Positions 1-5,129 of a stretch of DNA of 12,201 nt are shown in pieces. The stretch is from Candidatus Atribacteria bacterium 1244-E10-H5-B2 (GTDB lineage: Bacteria > Atribacterota > JS1 > SB-45 > 34-128). The position numbers were made by a program, and so were the translations under genes. The stretch is from NCBI GenBank assembly GCA_003575245.1, contig NMQN01000902.1, positions 1 to 12,201 of the forward strand, written 5' to 3'. Position 1 is the first letter of the stretch. Each line of letters opens with the position of its first letter. The notes under the pieces are model-generated. The model was not told where the DNA came from. It searched no databases and saw nothing but the letters and a program-made list of their open reading frames with translations.

Positions 1-30
1 GCTTGAAGTTCACAGAAGGAGGTCGTGAAT

Positions 31-351
31 ATGCTAGCACAGTTGGAGAAAGATTCTAACCAGGGCGATCTTCAACTTAAAAATGAAGACCCCTTTGAGG
101 GATTATTTAAAAAAGCGGTAGGTGCAATCAGTAGAAGATATAGAGCAGGCACTATTGAATATATCAGAGAACACCATAGGAGCCTTTACGAGCAGACCGA
201 TCAGGCAGAAGACCGACTTAATGAAGTTTGGAAAGCAGGGCTTAAAGGGGAGGCCACACTTGAAGAATTCAGGGGAACCTTAATAAAGTGGTATTCACTT
301 CATATTAAAGGAATCGAGATCTGTAAAGACCTAACCAGGAGAGACAGATAA
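31..351 (+). CDS. Small hypothetical protein, probably phage- or plasmid-derived
   Basis: This is a 107-residue, charged, largely helical protein with no signal peptide or membrane segment, so it should be cytoplasmic. I chose the ATG at 31 because AAGGAGGT at 16-23 sits 7 bases upstream; the in-frame GTG at 25 would leave only 1 base. The middle part (around residues 28-100) has a pattern of the type RYRAGTIEYI, then AEDRLNEVWKAG, then LEEFRGTLIKWYSLH. I have the impression of having seen this in small accessory proteins of phages and plasmids in anaerobes, but I cannot name a family. It precedes a 760-base non-coding stretch and shares the region with a terminase-like gene, which favours a mobile-element origin. 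Its function is unknown. Confidence 0.7.
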   Translation: MLAQLEKDSNQGDLQLKNEDPFEGLFKKAVGAISRRYRAGTIEYIREHHRSLYEQTDQAEDRLNEVWKAGLKGEATLEEFRGTLIKWYSLHIKGIEICKDLTRRDR

Positions 352-441
352 CTACAAGCTAAATAGTAATAAATTATTACAAGCAATCAGGTGGATATAT
401 GGGGGTTGTATCGCAGGAAGAAAATCACTCTATACAGGAAA

Positions 442-664
442 GCCTTTATTTATAGCCAGAAATTGATTGCTTTTAATTCAAGCCAGGCCAAAAAGCAAGA
501 AATTGTTACAGGGAAGCAGGATTATTCAGGATTAGCGGGGATTTACACAGGGGTCAGGTAGCTAAGTAGCCTTTATTTGTAGCCAGAAACTTGCTATCAT
601 AGCTTATAAGATTAGAGCTAATGTCAGATATTGGCCTAAAACAAGAGATAAAAGCCTTTATTTG
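442..664 (+). repeat. Dispersed GCCTTTATTT repeat family
   Basis: A 21-base unit, GCCTTTATTT then A/G, then TAGCCAGAAA, occurs at 442-462 and 569-589 with a single difference between the copies. A shortened third copy (GCCTTTATTTG) lies at 654-664. The copies are about 127 and 85 bases apart, in the same orientation and outside any gene. The spacing is too irregular and the copies too few for a CRISPR array. They may be binding sites or remnants of a duplicated segment. Confidence 0.65.
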
Positions 665-742
665 GGTATATTAGGGTATGTAACTTACAAGGATATAGCT
701 TGAAGACCCTTATACAGAAACAAAGATTGATTGTTTTTAATT
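462..742 (+). repeat. 17-base direct repeat, two copies
   Basis: ATTGATTG, then C or T, then TTTTAATT is found at 462-478 and 726-742, identical apart from one base. The first copy directly follows the first 21-base repeat unit, and the second directly precedes the first copy of the 73-base repeat. Modular units thus appear joined in different combinations, which suggests segmental duplication followed by decay. Confidence 0.55.
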
Positions 743-743
743 T

Positions 744-1069
744 ATGAATGGAGAAGGGAGCAGAAGAGTTTTAATACACTCCTTACGCACGCGCGAATAG
801 GAGTAAATTGAACAGGCTGTCAAAAATAATAGAAGAAGAGGAAAGAAGAGGAAGGAAGAGGAAGAGGAAAAGAAAGTAAGGTCATACGGCCTACGCTTTT
901 GACTCCTGAGCTGAAAGCTAAGCTATTAAAGCTTTTAGAGGTGAATTTCTTTTTTAGGATTGTAGCTTTTAAGAAAAGATATAATGACAATGAATTTATG
1001 AATGGAAAGGGGAGCAGGAGAGTTTCCGTAACGATGTCACGCATGCGAGGCAGGAGTAAATTGAACAGT
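744..1069 (+). repeat. Diverged direct repeat of about 73 bases, two copies
   Basis: Copies lie at about 744-816 and 998-1069. Both begin ATGAATGGA, continue GGGAGCAG and AGAGTTT, include an ACGCA-type GC-rich core, and end with the identical string AGGAGTAAATTGAACAG. The centre is more diverged than the ends. In the frame of the first ATG both copies read MNG-x-GSRRV, but the first hits a stop after 18 codons. A shared short peptide start followed by divergence could mean a duplicated gene start or a small non-autonomous element. I cannot name a family. Confidence 0.6.
831..876 (+). repeat. 46-base pure purine tract
   Basis: Every base from 831 to 876 on the + strand is A or G, arranged as irregular GAA and GGAA units. 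The tract lies between the two copies of the 73-base repeat, outside any called gene. Homopurine tracts of this length can form triplex structures or expand by slippage. Whether this one does anything is not visible from sequence. Confidence 0.85.
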
Positions 1070-1112
1070 CTATTAAATTATCTAAATTCAATAATAGGGG
1101 GATTAAAAAATT

Positions 1113-1379
1113 ATGATATTTTATACTAATTATCCATGTCTCGTGGTGAATAGCAAAATAGCGAATAGGATAATAGCCCGCTTTGACAAAGACGGGAAGT
1201 TTGAAACACATAACCCGGTTTTAATTGCAAAATTAAAAGAACACTTCAGAAACGATGGGATAGATTTTAAATCTTTAAGTTACTGGGACCTAAAGAAAAT
1301 GGCTGAGGAAAAAGGGATAGAAACTCATAAAATTAAACAAGCTGATTTAATAAAGGCTTTAGAGGAATGTGAGAGATAA
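1113..1379 (+). CDS. Small phage-type protein with a SAP/HeH-like C-terminal domain
   Basis: An 88-residue cytoplasmic protein. The N-terminal half has a pattern around residues 20-45 (ARFDKDGKFET, then a Leu/Lys helix) resembling small phage structural or accessory proteins. The C-terminal 35 residues (LSYWDLKKMAEEKGIETHKI to the end) look like a SAP, HeH or Rho-N type helix-extended-helix fold, a small nucleic-acid-binding module common at the ends of phage head-region proteins. This comes from reading the pattern, not from a search. The start at ATG 1113 follows AGGGGGA (1096-1102) by 10 bases. A tandem repeat begins 12 bases after the stop, and a strong terminator at 1500-1528 closes the transcript. 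It is probably part of the same decayed prophage as the terminase-like gene. Confidence 0.65.
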   Translation: MIFYTNYPCLVVNSKIANRIIARFDKDGKFETHNPVLIAKLKEHFRNDGIDFKSLSYWDLKKMAEEKGIETHKIKQADLIKALEECER

Positions 1380-1391
1380 CGGAGCCAAAAA

Positions 1392-1415
1392 GGGAATCAG
1401 GGAATCAGGGAATCA
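1392..1415 (+). repeat. Three perfect tandem copies of GGGAATCA
   Basis: GGGAATCA is repeated head to tail three times without change, shortly after the stop of the preceding gene. It is a short microsatellite-like tract in untranslated DNA. It could vary in length by slippage or be an iterated binding site; nothing in the sequence decides between these. Confidence 0.85.
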
Positions 1416-1499
1416 GAGATAAGGATTTCACTTGATAACCGATTATTTTTAGGTTAAGATAAATTTTAAGGAGAAGAAAAGACAGAATACGGGGAGTTG

Positions 1500-1528
1500 A
1501 TAGGGGGAAATGCCCCCTATTTTTTTTT
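1500..1528 (+). terminator. Strong Rho-independent terminator
   Basis: An 8-base-pair stem (ATAGGGGG with CCCCCTAT) encloses the loop AAATG and is followed by eight T residues at 1521-1528. This is a textbook intrinsic terminator on the + strand. It ends the transcript of the SAP-like gene and separates it from the terminase-like gene, which must therefore have its own promoter or depend on read-through. Confidence 0.93.
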
Positions 1529-1544
1529 AGGTGATTAAATCCTG

Positions 1545-1563
1545 AAAGTTTACAAAAGTTTAC
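1545..1563 (+). promoter_or_regulatory. Tandem AAAGTTTAC repeat before the terminase-like gene
   Basis: AAAGTTTAC occurs at 1545-1553 and again at 1555-1563, a helical-turn spacing of 10 bases, just downstream of the terminator and about 36 bases before the next start codon. Tandem repeats one turn apart are typical of cooperative regulator sites. There is no clear -35/-10 pair here, so the promoter itself is not identified. Confidence 0.35.
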
Positions 1564-1598
1564 TAATTAAAAAATAAATATAGGTGGTGTGATATAAA

Positions 1599-2054
1599 AT
1601 GTCTAACAATAACGGGGGATCAATCAAAAGAACATTAAGGGAAAGAAAGTTTATAGAGGCCTATATTGAGAATTGCGGTAATGCGACAGAGGCATATTCA
1701 GTTATAAATCCTAATGTTAAAAGGGATTCGGCCAAAGAATTGGGTAAACGAATGGTGGCCAAAGTTGGCCTCTCAATCGTTGAGGTATTAGATAAGATGG
1801 GAATTACGGACCCGGTTATTAGTCAAAAGCTAATAGATGGGTTAAAGGCTACCAGAGAGACAGGAACGGGCAAAGATAAGAAAGAGATAGCGGATCATAC
1901 CGCAATCGTTAAGTATCTCGATATGATTTTAAAATTAAAGGCTTCCTATCCTGCCGATAGGAGTAAACTTGAATTGACCGGTAAAGATGGCTTGCCACTT
2001 AAACCGGATATGGTCTATCTATTTGCTACACACTTGCACTATGATGAGGGATAG
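1599..2054 (+). CDS. Phage terminase small subunit-like DNA-binding protein
   Basis: A 151-residue protein with the layout of a phage terminase small subunit, which recognises packaging sites and recruits the large ATPase. Residues about 10-55 (RERKFIEAYIEN, then GNATEAY, then KRDSAKELGKRM) match the usual helix-turn-helix start of the family. ISQKLIDGLKATRE (about 74-87) is the common central helix, and the basic C-terminal part with KLELTGKDGLPL is also typical. The ATG at 1599 follows GGTGGTG by about 10 bases. No large terminase subunit, portal or capsid gene follows, so this is an orphan within a degenerate prophage. It could also be a cellular regulator that reuses the fold. The family call is from pattern recognition. 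Confidence 0.72.
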   Translation: MSNNNGGSIKRTLRERKFIEAYIENCGNATEAYSVINPNVKRDSAKELGKRMVAKVGLSIVEVLDKMGITDPVISQKLIDGLKATRETGTGKDKKEIADHTAIVKYLDMILKLKASYPADRSKLELTGKDGLPLKPDMVYLFATHLHYDEG

Positions 2055-2140
2055 TGTTTAGTTAATCATAACAATATCAGGAGCCGGATATAGGAATCTA
2101 TCAGTCAAAATAACTAAGTGAAGAAAGGGGATTCTGAATT

Positions 2141-2178
2141 ATAATCATCGTGGCGGTGATAATCTATATAAAATTTTT
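2141..2178 (+). terminator. Weak terminator candidate after the terminase-like gene
   Basis: A stem of about 10 pairs (ATAATCATCG with CGGTGATAAT, one mismatch and one G-U pair) has a TGG triloop and is followed by CTATATAAAATTTTTT. The T run is offset by about ten bases, so termination would be inefficient. It lies about 90 bases past the terminase-like stop and just before a strong promoter. Confidence 0.4.
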
Positions 2179-2250
2179 TAAAAAAAAGGTAAATAAAGAG
2201 ATGCTTAAAAGGGTTTAACCCAGAGGAATATTTTAGAAAGATAAATAAAC

Positions 2251-2278
2251 TTGACATCCATCTAAAAATAAGTATAAT
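2251..2278 (+). promoter_or_regulatory. Near-consensus housekeeping sigma promoter
   Basis: A perfect TTGACA at 2251-2256 and a perfect TATAAT at 2273-2278 are separated by 16 bases, preceded by an A/T-rich stretch. Transcription would begin near 2285. This is the strongest promoter I see in the window. It points at a structured region of about 160 bases and then the small XRE-type regulator, about 175 bases downstream. Confidence 0.85.
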
Positions 2279-2284
2279 AAAAAT

Positions 2285-2440
2285 AAGAAGGAACGAGCCC
2301 GCTATCATCACTAGACCGAGATAAGCGGACCCGAAACAGAGCCTAAGTCCTTGTTTTCCTTGAGCTCTTAATTTATTATAACACAAATAGAGGAGAAACA
2401 ATAGGGGGCTTGGCTTCTGTTAAGGAGTCAGGCCTTATTT
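2285..2440 (+). ncRNA. Candidate structured leader RNA or small RNA
   Basis: The DNA downstream of the consensus promoter is richer in GC than its surroundings and has no convincing reading frame. It can fold CCGCTATC (2299-2306) against GATAAGCGG (2320-2328) with one bulged A. A second, weaker 5-pair stem joins AGAGC (2338-2342) and GCTCT (2364-2368). A long hairpin at 2405-2436 comes last. It could be a stand-alone small RNA ending at that hairpin, or the leader of the XRE gene. A very short frame from TTG 2410 (LASVKESGLIY), ending inside the ribosome binding site of the XRE gene, might be a leader peptide. I recognise no known RNA family. Confidence 0.45.
2405..2440 (+). terminator. Long hairpin before the XRE gene: terminator or attenuator
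   Basis: Bases 2405-2418 pair with 2423-2436 over 14 uninterrupted pairs closed by a GTTA loop, five of the pairs being G-U. On the opposite strand those would be A-C mismatches, so the structure is specific to RNA made from the + strand. ATTTATT follows. It ends 7 bases before the AGGAGG of the regulator gene (2444-2449), so it could terminate the leader transcript or control translation. Confidence 0.6.
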
Positions 2441-2460
2441 ATTAGGAGGCAAGAGAAAAA

Positions 2461-2709
2461 ATGATAATTAATCCGATTAAAAAGAGGAGAAAAGAAAAGG
2501 GATTAACCCAGGTGGATTTGGCCCTCATGGTAGGAATTTCTCAGATGTATATTTCTCACTTTGAGACCGGGGGACTTGTCCCTTCCGAAAGCAATGTTAA
2601 AAAGATTACCGAGATTCTGGGCATCAGTCCAGAAACTTTAAATAAAGAACTGCATCAATTCTATGAAGCCAGAAAGAAAGAGTTGGAGAAGAAGATAGAG
2701 GAGGGTTAA
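2461..2709 (+). CDS. XRE-family helix-turn-helix regulator
   Basis: An 82-residue DNA-binding protein with a Cro/CI-type HTH. Residues 4-59 include KKRRKEKGLTQVDLALMVG, then ISQMYISHFETGG, then PSESNVKKITEILGISPETL, the classic five-helix order with the recognition helix around residues 27-36. The last 20 residues are a charged helix (ARKKELEKKIEE) that could mediate dimerisation. AGGAGG at 2444-2449 lies 11 bases upstream of ATG 2461. It is transcribed from the promoter at 2251-2278 through a structured leader, and may repress that promoter as phage repressors do (inference). A tiny frame follows closely. It could be the repressor of the former prophage or, less likely, a regulator of the downstream operon. 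Confidence 0.88.
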   Translation: MIINPIKKRRKEKGLTQVDLALMVGISQMYISHFETGGLVPSESNVKKITEILGISPETLNKELHQFYEARKKELEKKIEEG

Positions 2710-2713
2710 GATA

Positions 2714-2773
2714 ATGCCGAGATACCACTGTAAAAAGGATATGAATATTCTTGCAGAGTTTCAGAAAACCTAA
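2714..2773 (+). CDS. Possible 19-residue peptide or gene remnant
   Basis: ATG at 2714, four bases after the regulator's stop, opens a 19-codon frame (MPRYHCKKDMN, then ILAEFQKT). A weak GAGGAGGG-like sequence (2698-2705, inside the end of the previous gene) lies at workable spacing. It may be the surviving start of a longer phage gene truncated where the metabolic block begins. There is no other support. Confidence 0.25.
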   Translation: MPRYHCKKDMNILAEFQKT

Positions 2774-2797
2774 AGGAGATTAAATATAGTTAAAAAA

Positions 2798-2898
2798 TTC
2801 ACCCCCAAACCCGATAAAAAGTTGGTAAAATGAGCAAAAATTAAAAAATAACTTTCCTAAACCCTGCAGTAGATAAGGGTTTCAAAGGGTGGGGTGAA
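2798..2898 (+). promoter_or_regulatory. Possible three-way-junction leader before the sulfatase-fold operon
   Basis: The RNA could form a closing stem TTCACCCC (2798-2805) with GGGGTGAA (2891-2898). Inside it fit a weaker arm AAAGTT (2818-2823) with AACTTT (2850-2855), and an arm AAACCCT (2859-2865) with AGGGTTT (2876-2882). A second AAACCC at 2807-2812 could compete for the last partner, giving an alternative fold. This resembles a riboswitch-like layout 137 bases before the start of the first operon gene. I looked for SAM-riboswitch and c-di-GMP signatures and did not find them. Bases 2899-3034 show no further clear motif beyond the ribosome binding site. No promoter is evident. Confidence 0.35.
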
Positions 2899-3034
2899 GA
2901 ATAAAATTGAGGTATTCTAAAAGCCTTGTAAGACAAAGGGGTTCGGAGTTTTCTGAAAGGCACTTCTGAAAAATATGGAGAAAAAATAAAAAAAAGAATG
3001 GAATTTAATAAAATTTTAAAGGAAGGAGTAATAT

Positions 3035-4255
3035 TTGAAAAACGTAATTTTATTAACTATAGATACTTTAAGAAAAGATGTTTTAGGATGCTACGGGAGT
3101 ATGAGTAGTTTAACTCCCTTTATTGATTCTTTGCAAGATAAATGTATAAAATTTACAAAAGCCCAATCTATTGGTCCCTATACCCAAGCTTCTTTTCCAG
3201 GAATCCTAACTTCTTCTTATTATTTAGAATATGGAAAACAAAAGAAGCTTTCCCCAAAAAGAACTTTAATTTCAGAAGTACTTAAAAAATCCGGAATTAC
3301 TACCGCTGCTTTTCATTCTAATCCTTATCTTTGCAATTATTTTGGCTGGAATCGAGGTTGGGATATTTTTTATGATTCTATGCAAGATGAAGTAAGTGAT
3401 AAGATGCCTTATATCAAAGGTGAAGGAATTAACCACAAAGTAGATGGATGGTTATCCTCCTATAGCAAAACAGGTGAATATAAACCATTCTTTTTGTGGA
3501 CTCATTATATGGATGTTCATGAACCATATATTCCCGCAAGAAAATATATTGATATGATCGATTCTTCTATTAAATTAACTGAAGATGAAATGTATGATCT
3601 TTTTACAAATATTGTTTTAAAAAGGAAAATTGTTGATAAAAAGACCGTAAAACTCTTAAGAACTTTATATGATGCGGGGGTACGAGAAACTGACGATTAT
3701 GTTAAGGAATTTTTTGCAATATTAGATAAAAATCACCTTTTAGAAGATTCTGTGATTATTATTACTGCCGATCATGGTGATGAGTTCGGTGAACACGGAG
3801 GTCTTTCCCATGATGGAAAGATGTATTCTGAGCTTATAGATATACCTTTAATGATTTATAATTATTCTAAAACTAAGAACGAGTTTTGTGATACTTTGGT
3901 AAGTAATATTGATATCCCGCCGACCATAATCCACCTTTTTAGCCTCAACCCATTAAAGTCTTTTGAAGGACAATCTCTTCTTCCTTTAAATGATTACCCA
4001 TTTAAAGGTGTTTTTGGAGAAGCAATCGGCAAACATGGTAACCAAGAAAAAGAAAGTGATAAACCAATATATCTTTACTGGGAGGAAAATTTTAAAATAA
4101 TATACCAAGAGGGGGAGAGGGGGGAAGATATATGGGAAATGTATAATCTTGTAGATGACCCGCAAGAGACGAATAATATCGTCGATATTTTGCCTCAAGT
4201 AGAAGTTATGAAAAGTAAATTAAAACCCCGAATAAAAAGATGGGAAAAAAAGTAA
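3035..4255 (+). CDS. Sulfatase-fold hydrolase with Thr in the nucleophile position (first copy)
   Basis: A 406-residue alkaline-phosphatase-superfamily enzyme annotated by type as a sulfatase. Metal-site motifs are visible: ID at 9-10 with TLRKD and LGCYG, WTHYMDVHEP at 155-164, and ADHGDEFGEH at 245-254. The usual YNLVDDPQETNNIV ending is present. In the active-site segment, where sulfatases read C-x-P-S-R then LLTG, this protein has T50-Q-A-S-F then ILTS. The formylglycine precursor Cys/Ser is therefore Thr and the helper Arg is absent. Thr nucleophiles are known in phosphodiesterase and phosphotransferase branches of this superfamily. There is no signal peptide, so it acts in the cytoplasm. 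The start is TTG 3035, with GGAAGGAG at 3021-3028 spaced 6 bases. The next gene begins 15 bases after the stop. The true substrate (sulfate or phosphate ester) is open. Confidence 0.88.
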   Translation: MKNVILLTIDTLRKDVLGCYGSMSSLTPFIDSLQDKCIKFTKAQSIGPYTQASFPGILTSSYYLEYGKQKKLSPKRTLISEVLKKSGITTAAFHSNPYLCNYFGWNRGWDIFYDSMQDEVSDKMPYIKGEGINHKVDGWLSSYSKTGEYKPFFLWTHYMDVHEPYIPARKYIDMIDSSIKLTEDEMYDLFTNIVLKRKIVDKKTVKLLRTLYDAGVRETDDYVKEFFAILDKNHLLEDSVIIITADHGDEFGEHGGLSHDGKMYSELIDIPLMIYNYSKTKNEFCDTLVSNIDIPPTIIHLFSLNPLKSFEGQSLLPLNDYPFKGVFGEAIGKHGNQEKESDKPIYLYWEENFKIIYQEGERGEDIWEMYNLVDDPQETNNIVDILPQVEVMKSKLKPRIKRWEKK

Positions 4256-4270
4256 TAAAGGAGGATTAAA

Positions 4271-5098
4271 ATGAACAAAGAAACAAAAGGAAAAAATGCA
4301 GAATTAATAGAAAAATCAAAGCAAGTGGTGCGCGAAACTTTTGAAAAATACAATCCTGCAAAATGTGCTATTACCTGGACCGGTGGAAAAGATAGCACCA
4401 CTGATTTATGGATTGTTCGCCAAGTATGCATGGAGGAAAACATTGATCTCCCCCAGGTTATTACTATCGATGAAGGTGATGCCTTCCCGGAGATAACTGA
4501 TTTTTTAATCAGTATTTCTAAAAAGTGGCATATAGACCTAAAATGGTTGTGTAATTTTGATATGCTTAAATGTTGCCAAAGTCATTTAGGAAATGATATT
4601 CAGGTAAAGGATTTGGATGAACGTAATCAAGCTGAGTTAAAACGTATCGAATTTGAATTTAAATCATTTCCCTTTGAAGCAGAATCCTATGCTGGCAACC
4701 ACCTGATGAAGACAGTAGTACTGAATAAATTTATCGAACAGAGTAAAACTGAATTGTTATTTATGGCCTTACGAAGAGATGAGCAAGCAGCAAGGAAAGA
4801 AGATGAATACTTTACCCATCATGAAGCTGGGCATCTGATGCCGGAACATACCAGGGTTTCTCCTATCCTACATTTTACCGAAAGAGATACCTGGGATAAC
4901 ACCCATTTACATAATCTTCCTTACTGTCCCCTCTATAAGATAGGCTATCGTTCTTTAGGAGCAAGGAGTAGTTCTAATCCGGGAGAAGTCGGTATCCCTG
5001 CCTGGGAACAGGATTTGGAAAATATACCCGAAAGAGCTGGTAGAAGACAAGATAAAGAAAAAGCAATGGAAAGATTAAGAAAGTTGGGGTACATGTAA
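4271..5098 (+). CDS. PP-loop ATP pyrophosphatase of the CysD / PAPS-reductase family
   Basis: A 275-residue cytoplasmic protein with the nucleotide PP-loop TGGKDST at 37-43. IDEGDAFPE (66-74) is the counterpart of the DTGxxFPET motif, LRRDEQAAR is at 167-175, and RVSPILHFTERDTW (195-208) leads to LPYCPLYKIGYRSLG. The tail ERAGRRQDKEKAM to LRKLGYM resembles the end of CysD (sulfate adenylyltransferase small subunit). Reductase hallmarks are missing: no terminal ECGxH cysteine, and the GCxxC iron-sulfur segment reads GARSSS. Only a CC pair at 101-102 remains. It is unlikely to be a normal APS/PAPS reductase, and no CysN partner is present. KGAGG-type signal AAGGAGG precedes ATG 4271. Tight spacing to the sulfatase-fold genes on both sides and Sat downstream suggest work on a nucleotide sulfate or adenylation of the released group (inference). 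Confidence 0.85.
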   Translation: MNKETKGKNAELIEKSKQVVRETFEKYNPAKCAITWTGGKDSTTDLWIVRQVCMEENIDLPQVITIDEGDAFPEITDFLISISKKWHIDLKWLCNFDMLKCCQSHLGNDIQVKDLDERNQAELKRIEFEFKSFPFEAESYAGNHLMKTVVLNKFIEQSKTELLFMALRRDEQAARKEDEYFTHHEAGHLMPEHTRVSPILHFTERDTWDNTHLHNLPYCPLYKIGYRSLGARSSSNPGEVGIPAWEQDLENIPERAGRRQDKEKAMERLRKLGYM

Positions 5099-5129
5099 AC
5101 TTAAAGCACAACATAAAGGAGGAATAAAT

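Larger units (their letters stand above)
352..1112. other. Repeat-rich stretch without a convincing gene
   Basis: I see no supportable coding region in these 761 bases. Instead the stretch is a mosaic of short diverged direct repeats, listed separately: a 21-base pair of copies plus a partial third, a 17-base pair of copies, and a pair of about 73 bases. It also holds a 46-base pure purine tract. An open frame at 899-1129 starts with TTG, has no good ribosome binding site, runs through one repeat copy and overlaps the next gene, so I did not call it. The look is of decayed, internally duplicated mobile-element DNA. Confidence 0.6.

Noticed and set aside
442..664. Possible CRISPR array from the repeated GCCTTTATTT units
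   Set aside because: Only two full copies and one partial copy, with unequal spacing, no palindromic repeat ends and no cas genes.
899..1129. Open frame of 76 codons, + strand, starting LTPELKAKLLKLLEV
   Set aside because: TTG start without a ribosome binding site, runs through one copy of the 73-base repeat and overlaps the better-supported gene at 1113. The opening peptide could be a relic of a phage gene.
2114..2401. Hydrophobic 95-codon frame on the - strand
   Set aside because: TTG start without a ribosome binding site, and it lies antisense to a perfect promoter and structured leader. Hydrophobicity is expected by chance when AT-rich DNA is read this way.
2774..3034. SAM or other known sulfur-related riboswitch ahead of the operon
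   Set aside because: Hairpins are present, but the conserved core sequences of SAM riboswitches are not. I keep it only as an unnamed structured leader.
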